NCBI RefSeq assembly: GCF_913773725.1
Contig: NZ_CAJYGK010000135.1
Coordinates: forward strand, 1-32,810
DNA from: an uncultured Aquabacterium sp.
GTDB taxonomy: Bacteria > Pseudomonadota > Gammaproteobacteria > Burkholderiales > Burkholderiaceae_C
Length of the DNA: 32,810 bases
Direction of reading: 5' to 3'
Numbering within the stretch: the first letter of the stretch is position 1; the number at the start of each line of letters is the position of its first letter. This document shows positions 8,184 to 17,097 of the stretch, in pieces. A program made the position numbers and the translations under genes. The notes beneath the pieces are model-generated. The model saw nothing but the letters and a program-made list of their open reading frames with translations, made no database searches and was not told where the DNA came from.

Positions 8184-9212
8184 GTGTCCGATTCCCTGAC
8201 GCCTTCTTCCGTCGACCCGCGTCCCGCTCCCCGTCGCGGGCGCATGGTCGTCGCCTGGGCCGTGGGACTGGGCCTGCTGGCGTGGCTGCTGAGCCATGTG
8301 CCGCTGACGCAATTGCTGGACGCCCTGCGGCGGCCGGGACCGGGCACCTGGCTGTTGACTCTGGCCGGTCTGCTGGGTAGCTACGGGCTGCGGGCGGCGC
8401 GGATGCAGGTGGTGTTCGACCTGGCCGCCTGCGCCCCACCGAGTCGCCGGGTGCTCGGCCTGCGCATGGACGCGCTGCGTGTGATCCTCATGCACAACGC
8501 CGCGGTCAATCTGCTGCCGATGCGCGCTGGCGAGTTGAGCTTTCCCTGGTTGGCCAACCGCCATCTCGGCCTGAGCGTGCCGCGTGCCGTGGCCTGCCTG
8601 CTGTGGATGCGGGTGCAGGACATGGCCGTGCTGTTGCTGCTGGGCATCGTGTTGTGGCCCGGGCTCGACTGGGCGGTTCGCGTCGGGGCCCTGGTCACGG
8701 CAGCCGGCGCCTGGCACCTCGGCAACCGCTTGCTGGGTGCATGGCTGGCCCGCCATCCTGACACCGGATCGGCCCCTGCGGGTGGCGTTCGGGGCCTGCT
8801 GCACAAGGTCAGGCACGCGTTGCTCGAGCCGGCCCACCACCATCCTCTCGCGTGGTTCTTCACCCTGGCCAACTGGAGCCTGAAGCTGGCCGCGGGGGCC
8901 TGTCTGCTGGCCGCCATCAGCACATCGCCCTGGCTGACCGCCTGGGCGGGTGCGCTGGGGGGCGAGTTGGCGGCCATCGTGCCGCTTCAGGGCCCCGCCG
9001 GCTTCGGCACCTACGAGGCGGGCGTCTGGGCCGGCTTTGCGGCCCACCTCCCCCGCGGCTCTGCCGCACTCGCACAGGCTGTGCCGGCTGCGCTGGCGCT
9101 GCATGTGTGCTTCCTGCTGTGTGCCGTCATCGCCGGTGCGGTGGCCTCACTGCTCAACCAGATCGACCGGCCTGACCCGTCCCAGGCCCCTGTTTCCCCA
9201 GGCCGCGGCTGA
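8184..9212 (+). CDS. UPF0104/YbhN-type flippase-like membrane protein (LPG synthase TM domain)
   Basis: Polytopic inner-membrane protein of 342 residues with about eight hydrophobic segments. The signature NLLPMRAGELSFPWL and a late GGELAAIVPLQGPAGFGTYE loop match the lysylphosphatidylglycerol synthase transmembrane (UPF0104, YbhN, AglD) family. Many members lack the cytosolic aminoacyl-transferase domain, as this one does, and occur beside glycosyltransferases. A role in moving or handling lipid-linked sugars has been proposed for them, but the biochemical function is not settled. The start is GTG 8184, since no suitable upstream ATG exists; an internal ATG at 8245 would remove the basic N-terminal tail. 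First gene of a four-gene cluster (33-base gap to the next). Divergent from the rraA-like gene across about 150 bases; a GGACAAT box near 8148 could be its -10 but has no good -35. Confidence 0.85.
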   Translation: MSDSLTPSSVDPRPAPRRGRMVVAWAVGLGLLAWLLSHVPLTQLLDALRRPGPGTWLLTLAGLLGSYGLRAARMQVVFDLAACAPPSRRVLGLRMDALRVILMHNAAVNLLPMRAGELSFPWLANRHLGLSVPRAVACLLWMRVQDMAVLLLLGIVLWPGLDWAVRVGALVTAAGAWHLGNRLLGAWLARHPDTGSAPAGGVRGLLHKVRHALLEPAHHHPLAWFFTLANWSLKLAAGACLLAAISTSPWLTAWAGALGGELAAIVPLQGPAGFGTYEAGVWAGFAAHLPRGSAALAQAVPAALALHVCFLLCAVIAGAVASLLNQIDRPDPSQAPVSPGRG

Positions 9213-9245
9213 CCGCCGGCCCCCTCCGTATCAGAAAGACGCCCC

Positions 9246-10277
9246 ATGACCCTGGCCACGCAAGTTTCGACCCACGCCACCACGGACGTGCCGCCGCACC
9301 GCCTGTCCATCGTCGTGCCGATGTACAACGAAGTCGACAACGTCGAGCCCTTCGTCACGGCCGTGCACGATGCGCTGGCCGATTACCCCTTCGAATGGGA
9401 ACTGCTGATCGTCAACGACGGCAGCCGTGACGGCACGCAGAAGGCCCTGGACGAGCAGGCCCGCCTGCGCGGCCCGCACGTGCGCCCCATCCACCTGTGG
9501 CGCAACTTCCGTCAGACCGCCGCCATGCAGGCCGGTATCGACGCGGCGCGGGGTGACGTGATCGTGACGCTGGACGGCGACCTCCAGAACGACCCCAAGG
9601 ACATCCCCAAGCTGGTCGCCCGCCTACTGCGCGAAGACCTGGACCTCGTGGCCGGCTGGCGGCAGAAGCGACAGGACGGCATGCTGCTGCGCAAGATCCC
9701 CTCGCGCATTGCCAACCGCCTGATCCGCAAGATCACGCAACTCGAGTTTCAGGATCTGGGCTGCAGCCTCAAGGCCTACCGTGCCAGCGTGCTCAAGCGC
9801 GTGAGCCTCTATGGCGAAATGCACCGTTTCATCCCCGCCTGGATGGCCACGGTGACCTCCCCGGCCCGCATGGCGGAAGAGCCAGTGAGCCACCATGCCC
9901 GCACCCGCGGCGAGTCGAAGTACGGCATCTCGCGCACCCTGCGTGTCGTGCTGGACCTGCTCGCGGTCAATTTCTTCCTGCGGTTCTCCGGGCGCCCGGG
10001 CCACTTCTTCGGTGGCGTCGGACTGGCCATCGGCATGATTGGCGGCCTCATCCTCACCTACCTGGCCGGACTCAAGCTGATGGGTGAAGACATCGGTGGA
10101 CGCCCCCTGCTGTGGCTGGGCTTCTTCTTCGTGCTCGGTGGTCTGCAGTTCCTGACCACCGGGGTGCTGGCCGAACTGCTGATCCGCATCTACTACGACC
10201 GCGGTGAAGTGGCGCCGTATCACACCAGCAAAGCCCCGGAGATGGATCCCTCTGCAGGCTGGCACCATCACGGCTGA
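9246..10277 (+). CDS. GT2 glycosyltransferase, polyprenyl-phosphate type (ArnC/GtrB/DPM1-like)
   Basis: 343-residue enzyme expected to transfer a sugar from a nucleotide sugar to undecaprenyl phosphate at the cytoplasmic face of the inner membrane. The GT-A fold begins SIVVPMYNEVDNV, followed by IVNDGSRDGT (D58) and the DXD-type metal motif TLDGDLQNDP (D110, D112). Next are DLGCSLKAYR and HHARTRGESKYG, an acceptor-side motif shared by ArnC, GtrB and DPM1 proteins. Two C-terminal membrane helices (around residues 245-270 and 280-305) anchor it. The donor sugar cannot be named from sequence. It lies 33 bases after the flippase-like gene and 24 bases before the GT39 gene, in one presumed operon, which supports a lipid-carrier pathway. 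No strong Shine-Dalgarno precedes the ATG. Confidence 0.92.
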   Translation: MTLATQVSTHATTDVPPHRLSIVVPMYNEVDNVEPFVTAVHDALADYPFEWELLIVNDGSRDGTQKALDEQARLRGPHVRPIHLWRNFRQTAAMQAGIDAARGDVIVTLDGDLQNDPKDIPKLVARLLREDLDLVAGWRQKRQDGMLLRKIPSRIANRLIRKITQLEFQDLGCSLKAYRASVLKRVSLYGEMHRFIPAWMATVTSPARMAEEPVSHHARTRGESKYGISRTLRVVLDLLAVNFFLRFSGRPGHFFGGVGLAIGMIGGLILTYLAGLKLMGEDIGGRPLLWLGFFFVLGGLQFLTTGVLAELLIRIYYDRGEVAPYHTSKAPEMDPSAGWHHHG

Positions 10278-10301
10278 CCCCTTTCGCGCAACCTGCCCGA
10301 C

Positions 10302-12032
10302 ATGACCGAGCAACAAGTCCGAACTCCTGCCGCATCCGCCCAGCGATGGCCGCGCCTCTGGGGCCCACGCCTTGGCTGGCTGCTGGCCTTCATCGGGGTC
10401 TTGATGGCCTACCGCTTCTGGGCGGTCCAGCATGTCGGCATCTCGCTGTTCTTCGACGAGGCACAGTACTGGGACTGGTCACGCCATCTCGACTGGGGGT
10501 TCTTCTCCAAACCGCCGCTGATCGCCGGGCTGATCTGGCTGAGCACGGCCCTGTTCGGCGATGGCCTGCTGGGCGTCAAGGCCCTGACCATGCTGCTCTA
10601 CCCCGCCACGGCGCTGGCCCTGGTGGGCTTCGCGCGGGCGCTGTGGCCCACCAGCAGTGGCGTGCGCACTGGCCTCGTGGCAGCCGCCCTGTTCATGACC
10701 CTGCCGGTGACCAGCCTCATGGGGCTGTTCGCCAGCACCGACGCTCCGCTGATCCTGTGCTGGACGCTGGCATCGTGGATGCTATGGCGTGCCCAGGTCA
10801 CCAACCGCCTGCACTACTGGCTCCTGTGTGGCATGGCGTGCGGCATCGGCTTGCTGGGCAAGTACACGATGGCCGCCTTTGCACTCACGGCAATCTGGAC
10901 GCTGTGGGGCGTACCGGGCCCCAAGCGCGGGGTGCTGCGCATCGGCCCCTGGCTGACCGTCGCCGTGGCGGGCGCCTTGCTCGCCCCCAACATCTGGTGG
11001 AACGTCCAGAACGACTTCCCGACCCTCGCCCACACCGCCGAGATCACCACCGACTCGACCCGCAGCGGCGGCATTGCGGCCGTGGCGCGCTTCCTCGGCG
11101 GCCAGGTGGCGATGCTGGGCCCTCTGGCGGTGATCGCGGCGCTGTGGCTCTGGCGTCGTCGCCCCCTGGCGCAAGGCACCGCGCCATCGGCGCCACCCAG
11201 CCTGTGGGCCGGCACCACGCAACTGTCCTCTCAAGGTTCGACCAGCGAGTCGGGTTCCCTGCCGGCCGGCCGCCCGGCCGCGCGCGGCTCGGCCTATCAC
11301 CTGGCGTCGGTGTCGAGCTACCGCTTCCTCTGGGCGATGAGCCTGCCTTTGCAAGCCGTGGCCGTGGTGCAGGCCTTTCACGCCGATGCGCACGTCAACT
11401 GGGCGGCCCCTTCCATGGTGGGCTTCACGCTGCTCATCGCATCCCGTCTGAGTGCGCCCCTGGTGCCGCTCGCCGCCCCACGCCCCACGGCATGGCTCGT
11501 CGCCGTGCTGCTGTCCAACCTGCTGCTCAGCAGTGCAGCCCTGCACCTGCGCGAGATCGCCGGCCCTTCCATGCCCTCACGCCTGGATGCCCTGGTCCGC
11601 ATGCGCGGTTGGCAGGAGGCGCTGGCCGAGCTGTCGCCGGTGCTGGATGACCCCGTGGTGCGGGGGCTGCCGGTGCTGACGGATCAGCGGCTGCTGATCA
11701 CCCATGCTGCCTATCACTGGCGGTCACACGGGGTCGCGACCTACATGTGGAATCCGCATGGCGTGCGGCACAACCACTACGAGATGACGCGCAGCCTGCC
11801 CAACAAGGTCGGACAGGACGTGCTACTGCTCACCGACAACCCGAAGCCCGATGCCATCACGCACCGCTTCGCCACGGTCCGCCTGATGAAGTCGGTCAGG
11901 GTTCCGGTCGGGCCAGACCGCGCCGTCGAACTGCACCTCTTCTTCCTGCGGGGCTTTCTGGGCTATGACCAGGAAACCTACCTGAAGCAGAGCGGGGCAG
12001 ATCAGCCCGAGCCCCTGACCGATGCGCCCTGA
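10302..12032 (+). CDS. GT39/PMT-2 family glycosyltransferase (ArnT-like)
   Basis: Multi-pass membrane transferase of 576 residues that would use a polyprenyl-phosphate sugar as donor and modify a lipid or protein on the periplasmic face. The first periplasmic loop carries the acidic motif FDEAQYWDWS (D52, E53), followed by FFSKPPLIAGLIW, both characteristic of the ArnT/PMT-2 group. A later ASTDAPL and the motif HVNWAAPSM also fit this subfamily. Roughly residues 288-335 form a Ser/Thr/Pro/Gly/Ala-rich stretch (GTAPSAPPSLWAG to GRPAARGSAY) between membrane helices, which looks like an inserted loop. The C-terminal 200 residues form a soluble periplasmic domain. The donor is probably made by the GT2 enzyme immediately upstream; the acceptor is unknown. 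The stop overlaps the start of the PAP2 gene by 11 bases. Confidence 0.9.
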   Translation: MTEQQVRTPAASAQRWPRLWGPRLGWLLAFIGVLMAYRFWAVQHVGISLFFDEAQYWDWSRHLDWGFFSKPPLIAGLIWLSTALFGDGLLGVKALTMLLYPATALALVGFARALWPTSSGVRTGLVAAALFMTLPVTSLMGLFASTDAPLILCWTLASWMLWRAQVTNRLHYWLLCGMACGIGLLGKYTMAAFALTAIWTLWGVPGPKRGVLRIGPWLTVAVAGALLAPNIWWNVQNDFPTLAHTAEITTDSTRSGGIAAVARFLGGQVAMLGPLAVIAALWLWRRRPLAQGTAPSAPPSLWAGTTQLSSQGSTSESGSLPAGRPAARGSAYHLASVSSYRFLWAMSLPLQAVAVVQAFHADAHVNWAAPSMVGFTLLIASRLSAPLVPLAAPRPTAWLVAVLLSNLLLSSAALHLREIAGPSMPSRLDALVRMRGWQEALAELSPVLDDPVVRGLPVLTDQRLLITHAAYHWRSHGVATYMWNPHGVRHNHYEMTRSLPNKVGQDVLLLTDNPKPDAITHRFATVRLMKSVRVPVGPDRAVELHLFFLRGFLGYDQETYLKQSGADQPEPLTDAP

Positions 12033-12804
12033 CCCCTCCCCGCACGCCGACACCTGGTCGGAGGATGTCAACGACCGGATCACGATGCTGATCTGGGCCT
12101 CGCTGTTCCTGGCCCTGGCGGTGTTCAGCAAGTTGCCCGGGCTCGATCTGCTGGTGTCGGCCCGCTATTGGCATCCCGACAAGGGCTTTGTCCATGCGCA
12201 GGATGCGTTCGTGGTCGGCATGTACACGGTCACGCCCTGGCTCGGGCGCACCCTGCTCTTGCTGCTGGCCCTGTTCGCGCTGACCGCACCCGCCATCGCC
12301 CGCTTGCTGAAGCACCGAGGCCATTTCGACCTGGCCACACGCTGTACCGGGTCGTGGCGCCACCTGGCTGCTGTGGCCGCACTGGCTGCAGCACTGGGCA
12401 ACGGACTGATCGTGGAAGGCGTGCTGAAGAACACGATGGGCCGCCCTCGCCCGGTTCAGACCCAGGAGTTCGGCGGTCCGGTGCCTTACGTCGCGCCCTT
12501 CCACCTGGGCGCCCATCCCGGAGAGCATCGCAGCTTCACCAGCGGCCACGCCGCCACGGGCTTCTCGCTGATGTGCCTGGGTCTGACATGCAGCCCACTG
12601 TGGCGTCGGCGCTGGCTGCTGATCGGGATGGTGGTGGGCGCGGTGGTGGGCTTCGGCCGCATCCTGCAGGGTGGCCACTACCTCAGCGACGTGCTGTTTT
12701 CGTTCTACGCCATCTGGTTGTCCTGTGAGCTGGTCGTCTGGTGGGATCACCGGCGCCAGCGCCGTCGGGCTGCAGCCGCGGGCACGGCGCCGCCCACACC
12801 GTGA
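12022..12804 (+). CDS. PAP2-family membrane phosphatase, possibly LpxE/LpxF-like
   Basis: 260-residue integral membrane phosphatase with all three PAP2 signatures: K136-x6-R143-P, S174-G175-H176 (written TSGH rather than the usual PSGH), and R213-x5-H219-x3-D223. Between the first two lies F150-G151-G152 followed by a longer loop, an arrangement I associate with lipid A phosphatases and LpxT-like proteins. Undecaprenyl-pyrophosphate phosphatase or phosphatidylglycerophosphatase activity remains possible. The active site should face the periplasm. It is the last gene of the flippase-like/GT2/GT39 cluster and is translationally linked to GT39 by an 11-base overlap. In that setting it could remove phosphates from lipid A or recycle the carrier lipid; this is inference. 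Confidence 0.9.
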   Translation: MRPDPSPHADTWSEDVNDRITMLIWASLFLALAVFSKLPGLDLLVSARYWHPDKGFVHAQDAFVVGMYTVTPWLGRTLLLLLALFALTAPAIARLLKHRGHFDLATRCTGSWRHLAAVAALAAALGNGLIVEGVLKNTMGRPRPVQTQEFGGPVPYVAPFHLGAHPGEHRSFTSGHAATGFSLMCLGLTCSPLWRRRWLLIGMVVGAVVGFGRILQGGHYLSDVLFSFYAIWLSCELVVWWDHRRQRRRAAAAGTAPPTP

Positions 12805-12919
12805 CCCCGCGTCCGGCCCCGTCTTGATCCCGTGCAAGAGCACCGCATCTGCAGATCGGCCATCATCGCGATCCTGGCGTTCTACCGCCCCCCAAAAGCC
12901 ATCGACCCCACACTCCGCC

Positions 12920-14041
12920 ATGTCCACCGCCCAGACCGTTGAATACGACTACGACCGCCAGGACGCCACTGGCGCCACCTGCACGGCCCACGCGTGGGCC
13001 AAGGTGCCCGCACCGCTGGCGGCCGACGAGAAGGCCCGCGTCAAAGAGCGGATCAAGGCCGAGCTGAAGCGCCAGAACGCCGTGCTGGTGGCGCACTACT
13101 ACGTCGACGGCGACCTGCAGGACCTGGCCTGGGAGACCGGCGGCTTCGTGTCGGACTCGCTGGAGATGGCCCGCTTCGGCCGCGACCACGCTGCCCAGAC
13201 CCTGATCGTGGCGGGCGTGAAGTTCATGGGCGAATCGGCCAAGATCCTCAGTCCGGAAAAACGCGTGCTGATGCCCGATCTGGACGCCACCTGCTCGCTC
13301 GACCTGGGCTGCGCCGCCGACGACTTCGCCAAGTTCTGCGACGCCCACCCTGACCGCAAGGTCGTGGTCTACGCCAACACCAGCGCCGCCGTGAAGGCCC
13401 GTGCCGACTGGATGGTGACCAGCTCTTGTGCGCTGGCCATCGTCAACCACCTGAAAGCCCAGGGCGAGAAGATCCTGTGGGCACCCGACCGCCACCTCGG
13501 CCGCTACATCGAGAAGCAGACCGGTGCCGACATGCTGATGTGGAACGGCGCCTGCATCGTGCACGACGAGTTCAAGGGCCTGGAGCTGGACCTGCTCAAG
13601 AAGGACCACCCCGAGGCCCTGGTGCTGGTGCACCCCGAATCGCCCGAGAGCGTGGTCAACCAGGCCGACGTGGTCGGCTCGACCTCGCAGCTGCTCAAGG
13701 CCGTGATCGAGTCGCCCGCACGCGAGTTCATCGTTGCCACCGACAACGGCATCCTGCACCGCATGCGCCAACTGGCCCCGGGCAAGACGCTGATCGAAGC
13801 GCCCACCGCCGGCAACAGCGCCACTTGCAAGAGCTGCGCGCACTGCCCGTGGATGGCCATGAACGGCCTGCAGGGTGTGCTCGACTGCCTGGAAAAAGGC
13901 ACGGGCGAAATCACCGTGGACGAGCCCACACGCGCCAAGGCCAAGGGCTGCATCGACCGCATGCTGGACTTCGTGGCCGCCAACCCGTCGGCCATCACCA
14001 AGCCCGCGCAGGGCTTCGTGCCCAACATCGGCGCGGCCTGA
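12920..14041 (+). CDS. nadA: Quinolinate synthase NadA
   Basis: Iron-sulfur enzyme that condenses iminoaspartate (from NadB) with dihydroxyacetone phosphate to give quinolinate in de novo NAD synthesis. It has 373 residues. The three expected cluster ligands are visible: C125 ([10 protein letters not shown]), C212 ([10 protein letters not shown]) and C309, the last in a CKSCAHC motif with C303 and C306. These align with E. coli C113, C200 and C297 at a constant offset of 12. Other hallmarks are [38 protein letters not shown] and [11 protein letters not shown] chose ATG 12920; the open frame extends 83 codons further upstream into the PAP2 gene, but that part is a shadow. nadC follows after 35 bases in the same direction, so the two are likely co-transcribed. 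The 115-base space upstream has no clear promoter. Confidence 0.97.
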   Translation: MSTAQTVEYDYDRQDATGATCTAHAWAKVPAPLAADEKARVKERIKAELKRQNAVLVAHYYVDGDLQDLAWETGGFVSDSLEMARFGRDHAAQTLIVAGVKFMGESAKILSPEKRVLMPDLDATCSLDLGCAADDFAKFCDAHPDRKVVVYANTSAAVKARADWMVTSSCALAIVNHLKAQGEKILWAPDRHLGRYIEKQTGADMLMWNGACIVHDEFKGLELDLLKKDHPEALVLVHPESPESVVNQADVVGSTSQLLKAVIESPAREFIVATDNGILHRMRQLAPGKTLIEAPTAGNSATCKSCAHCPWMAMNGLQGVLDCLEKGTGEITVDEPTRAKAKGCIDRMLDFVAANPSAITKPAQGFVPNIGAA

Positions 14042-14076
14042 TCCACGGCACCGCAGAACACTACAAGACCCCATCC

Positions 14077-14985
14077 ATGTTCGACCACAACGAAACCCTG
14101 GAAGAAGCCCGCGCCCGCAATGTGCGCGATGCGCTGTTCGAAGACGTCGGTGTCTGCGACTGGACCGCGCAGCTCGTGCCCGCCGGCCAGCGCGTGAAGG
14201 CCCGCCTCATCGTGCGCGAAGAAGCCGTGCTGTGCGGCCGTGACTGGTTCGAGGCCTGCCTGAACCAGCTCGACGCCACCGCCCGCATCACCTGGGCCTA
14301 TGCGGAAGGCGCGCTGATGCAGCCGAACACCGAGGTGTGCGCCATCGAAGCCGATGCGCGCGCGCTGCTGACCGCCGAGCGCCCGGGCCTGAACTTCCTG
14401 CAGACGCTGTCGGCCGTGGCCACGCACACCCGCAAGCACATGGACGCCATTGCCGGCGCCTCGCCCAACCCGCGCGGCTGCGTGGTGCTCGACACCCGCA
14501 AGACCCTGCCCGGCCTGCGCCTGGCGCAGAAGTACGCCGTGCGTGTGGGCGGGGGCGCCAACCAGCGCCTGGCCCTGTACGACGGCATCCTGATCAAGGA
14601 AAACCACATTGCCGCCGCCGGCAGCGTGACGGCCGCCGTGAAGAACGCGCAGGCCCTGGTGGCCGCGCAGCCCTCGCCGCAGCGCGAGCAGATCACCATC
14701 CAGGTCGAGGTCGAGAACCTCGACGAGCTGCGCGAAGCCCTGGCGGCCGGCGCCACCAGCGTGCTGCTGGACAACTTCAGCAACGACATGATGCGCGAGG
14801 CCGTGGCCCTGAACCAGCAGCTCACACAAGGCCAGGCGCTGCTCGAGGTCTCAGGCGGGGTGACCATGGACCAGCTGCGTGGCATCGCAGAAACCGGGGT
14901 CGACCGCATCTCGGTGGGCAAACTCACCAAAGACGTGAAGGCCGTCGATTTCTCGCTGCGTGTGCTGGAACGCATCGGCGGCTGA
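14077..14985 (+). CDS. nadC: Nicotinate-nucleotide pyrophosphorylase NadC
   Basis: Quinolinate phosphoribosyltransferase, which converts quinolinate and PRPP to nicotinate mononucleotide, CO2 and pyrophosphate. It is 302 residues long, the family norm. Hallmarks are THTRKHMDAI near the PRPP site, LDTRKTLPGLRLAQKYAV, LYDGILIKENHIAA, VEVENLDELREAL, VLLDNFS and the C-terminal SGGVTMDQL with GVDRISVGKLTKD. ATG 14077 gives the standard N-terminus; the frame stays open upstream into nadA only as a shadow. It directly follows nadA and is followed by a strong hairpin terminator, so nadA-nadC appears to be a complete transcription unit ending here. Confidence 0.97.
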   Translation: MFDHNETLEEARARNVRDALFEDVGVCDWTAQLVPAGQRVKARLIVREEAVLCGRDWFEACLNQLDATARITWAYAEGALMQPNTEVCAIEADARALLTAERPGLNFLQTLSAVATHTRKHMDAIAGASPNPRGCVVLDTRKTLPGLRLAQKYAVRVGGGANQRLALYDGILIKENHIAAAGSVTAAVKNAQALVAAQPSPQREQITIQVEVENLDELREALAAGATSVLLDNFSNDMMREAVALNQQLTQGQALLEVSGGVTMDQLRGIAETGVDRISVGKLTKDVKAVDFSLRVLERIGG

Positions 14986-15043
14986 ACCCGCCGCGCCAAC
15001 AGGCCGACTCAAAGCGTGACGGCCTGCGCCATATTGCCGAACC

Positions 15044-15066
15044 AGGGCCCTTGACGGGCCCTTTTT
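15044..15066 (+). terminator. Rho-independent terminator after nadC
   Basis: The sequence reads AGGGCCC (15044-15050), a five-base loop TTGAC, then GGGCCCT (15056-15062) running into five Ts (15062-15066). A perfect 7-base GC-rich stem followed by a T run is a textbook intrinsic terminator. It lies 59 bases after the nadC stop and separates it from the ComFB gene. Confidence 0.88.
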
Positions 15067-15125
15067 CATGGCCCGGCCTGCGCAGCCTGCGCCACACTGC
15101 GACCATTGGGCTTTTCTGCCACACC

Positions 15126-15410
15126 ATGCCGGCCGATTTCACTTCCCTGCACAATTACTACGAGCGTCTGGTGGTCGATCTCGTCGTCGACCTGGCACCG
15201 GGTTACCCGCTGCTGACGGAAGACCATCACCCGGACGTCGCCTGCGTGGCCCTCAACAGGCTGCCCCCGCGCTACATCCGCCATCAGGTGGACCTGTCCT
15301 TTCACATGACCGAGAAGGAACGCCAGGAAAGCGAGCAGGCCATCCGCGAGGCGGTGCTGTTCGCCTTCGAGTTCGTCCAGGCCCGCTACGCCATGCGGGC
15401 ACGGCGCTGA
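15126..15410 (+). CDS. ComFB-domain protein
   Basis: Small soluble protein of 94 residues. The pattern LHNYYERLVVDLVVDL near the start and DVACVALNRLPPRYIRHQVDLSF in the centre match the ComFB (late competence development) family, and the C-terminal helix ends in QARYAMRARR. The Bacillus protein has zinc-ligand cysteines, but only one cysteine is seen here, as in many proteobacterial members. ComFB-domain proteins have been reported as cyclic di-GMP receptors in cyanobacteria; whether that holds here is unknown. It starts at ATG 15126, after the nadC terminator, so it probably has its own promoter, which I could not identify. It converges with nadB, with only seven bases between the stops, so the mRNAs may overlap. 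Confidence 0.8.
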   Translation: MPADFTSLHNYYERLVVDLVVDLAPGYPLLTEDHHPDVACVALNRLPPRYIRHQVDLSFHMTEKERQESEQAIREAVLFAFEFVQARYAMRARR

Positions 15411-15417
15411 ACGCCGA

Positions 15418-17055
15418 TCAGGGCAACCAGGCGTCCTTGTCCTTCTTCTTGGCCTTTCGGCACAGAATGGTCGGGAAGCTGGCCGGCAGCGTGTAGGGGT
15501 AGTCGCGGCTGTAGTGCAGCCCGCGGCTTTCCTGGCGCGACAGGGCCGAGCGCACGATCAGCTCGGCGCAGTCCACCAGGTTGCGCAATTCCAGCATGTC
15601 GCGCGTGACGCGGAAGGCCGCGTAGTAATCGTCGATCTCGGAGCGCAGCAGTTTGATGCGGTGCAGCGCGCGCTCGAGGCGGCGCGTCGTGCGGACGATG
15701 CCCACGTAGTTCCACATCAGCAGGCGCAACTCGTCCCAGTTGTGGGCGATCACGACCTCTTCGTCGGCATCGATCACCTGGCTCTCGTCCCAGGCCTGCA
15801 CCCGCGGGGCAGCTTTCGGGATCTGGGTCTGGATGTCGTCGGCGCAGGTCTTGCCCAGCACCACGCATTCGAGCAGCGAGTTGCTGGCCAGACGGTTGGC
15901 ACCGTGCAGGCCGGTATAGGTGGTCTCGCCCACAGCGTACAAGCCAGGCAGGTCGGTGCGGCCGTGCAGGTCCGTCACCACGCCGCCGCAGGTATAGTGC
16001 GCCGCCGGCACCACCGGGATCGGCTGGCGCGCGATGTCGATGCCCAGCTCCAGACAGCGTGCGTAGATCGTCGGGAAGTGCGAACGCAGAAAGGCCTCGC
16101 CCAGGTGCGTGGCGTCCAGCCACACGTGGTCGACGCCATGCTTCTTCATCTCGAAGTCGATGGCGCGTGCCACGATGTCGCGCGGCGCCAGCTCGCCACG
16201 TTCGTCGTGGTCGGGCATGAAGCGGTGTCCATCGGGCAGCTTCAGGATGCCCCCCTCGCCGCGCAGCGCTTCGGTGATCAGGAAGCTGCGCTCCTGCGGG
16301 TGATACAGGCAGGTCGGGTGGAACTGGATGAACTCCATGTTCGCCACACGGCAGCCGGCACGCCAGGCCATGGCAATGCCATCGCCGGTCGAGGTGTCCG
16401 GGTTGCTGGTGTAGCGGTACACCTTGCCGACGCCCCCCGTGGCCAGCACCACGGCCGAAGCCGCCAGCGTTTCCACCTCGTGCGTGTCGATGTTCAGCGC
16501 GTACACGCCGTGGCAGCGCCGGTCGGAGGCCTTCTCGCCCGCCGGCTTCTTGAGGTGGCGCTGGGTGATGAGGTCCACCGCCATCCAGCGCTCGCGCAGT
16601 GTGATGTTCGGGTGCTTCTTGACCTCGTCCAGCAGCACGTCGTGGATGGCCTTGCCGGTGGCATCGGCGGCGTGTGCGATGCGGCGCACGGCGTGCCCCC
16701 CCTCGCGGGTGAGGTGCAGGCCCAGTGGGCCTTCCGGATCGGGCGAAAACGGCACGCCCCGGGCCACCAGCCACTCCACGGCTTCGGCGCTGTGGCGGGC
16801 GATGAACTCGGCGGTGCGCTCGTCCACCAGGCCGGCCCCGGCTTCCTGGGTGTCGCGCACATGGGATTCGACGCTGTCGTCGCTGCCCAGCACCCCGACG
16901 ATGCCGCCTTGTGCCCACGCCGTCGCGGCCTCTTGAAGTTGACGCTTGGCCAGCACGATCACGGGCTGCGTCTCGGCCAAGTTCAGCGCCACGGTCAGGC
17001 CGGCCAGGCCGGCACCAATGATGACCACGGGCAAAGGCGACTCGGGAGCGGACAT
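15418..17055 (-). CDS. nadB: L-aspartate oxidase NadB
   Basis: FAD enzyme of 545 residues that oxidises L-aspartate to iminoaspartate, the first step of de novo NAD synthesis. It has the N-terminal dinucleotide-binding motif [15 protein letters not shown], the substrate and FAD region [14 protein letters not shown], the motif [21 protein letters not shown], and the succinate-dehydrogenase-like [26 protein letters not shown]. The C-terminal helical domain is complete. The start ATG 17055 gives the expected short tail before the FAD motif. It is on the strand opposite nadA-nadC and converges with the ComFB gene, so NadB is expressed independently of its pathway partners. A TAGAAT box 37 to 42 bases upstream may be its -10 element. 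Confidence 0.97.
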   Translation of the reverse strand: MSAPESPLPVVIIGAGLAGLTVALNLAETQPVIVLAKRQLQEAATAWAQGGIVGVLGSDDSVESHVRDTQEAGAGLVDERTAEFIARHSAEAVEWLVARGVPFSPDPEGPLGLHLTREGGHAVRRIAHAADATGKAIHDVLLDEVKKHPNITLRERWMAVDLITQRHLKKPAGEKASDRRCHGVYALNIDTHEVETLAASAVVLATGGVGKVYRYTSNPDTSTGDGIAMAWRAGCRVANMEFIQFHPTCLYHPQERSFLITEALRGEGGILKLPDGHRFMPDHDERGELAPRDIVARAIDFEMKKHGVDHVWLDATHLGEAFLRSHFPTIYARCLELGIDIARQPIPVVPAAHYTCGGVVTDLHGRTDLPGLYAVGETTYTGLHGANRLASNSLLECVVLGKTCADDIQTQIPKAAPRVQAWDESQVIDADEEVVIAHNWDELRLLMWNYVGIVRTTRRLERALHRIKLLRSEIDDYYAAFRVTRDMLELRNLVDCAELIVRSALSRQESRGLHYSRDYPYTLPASFPTILCRKAKKKDKDAWLP

Positions 17056-17091
17056 GGTGACGCGACGCTTCAGGGCATGAATGGAGGCCGA

Positions 17092-17097
17092 ATTCTA
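17092..17097 (-). promoter_or_regulatory. Candidate -10 box of nadB
   Basis: TAGAAT on the minus strand (five of six consensus matches) ends 37 bases before the nadB ATG. No convincing -35 lies 16 to 18 bases further upstream, so support is limited. The remaining bases up to 17210 hold nothing I can recognise. Confidence 0.28.

Noticed and set aside
12863-14829. Long minus-strand frames opposite nadA and nadC
   Set aside because: Shadow composition; nadA and nadC are complete with all catalytic residues.
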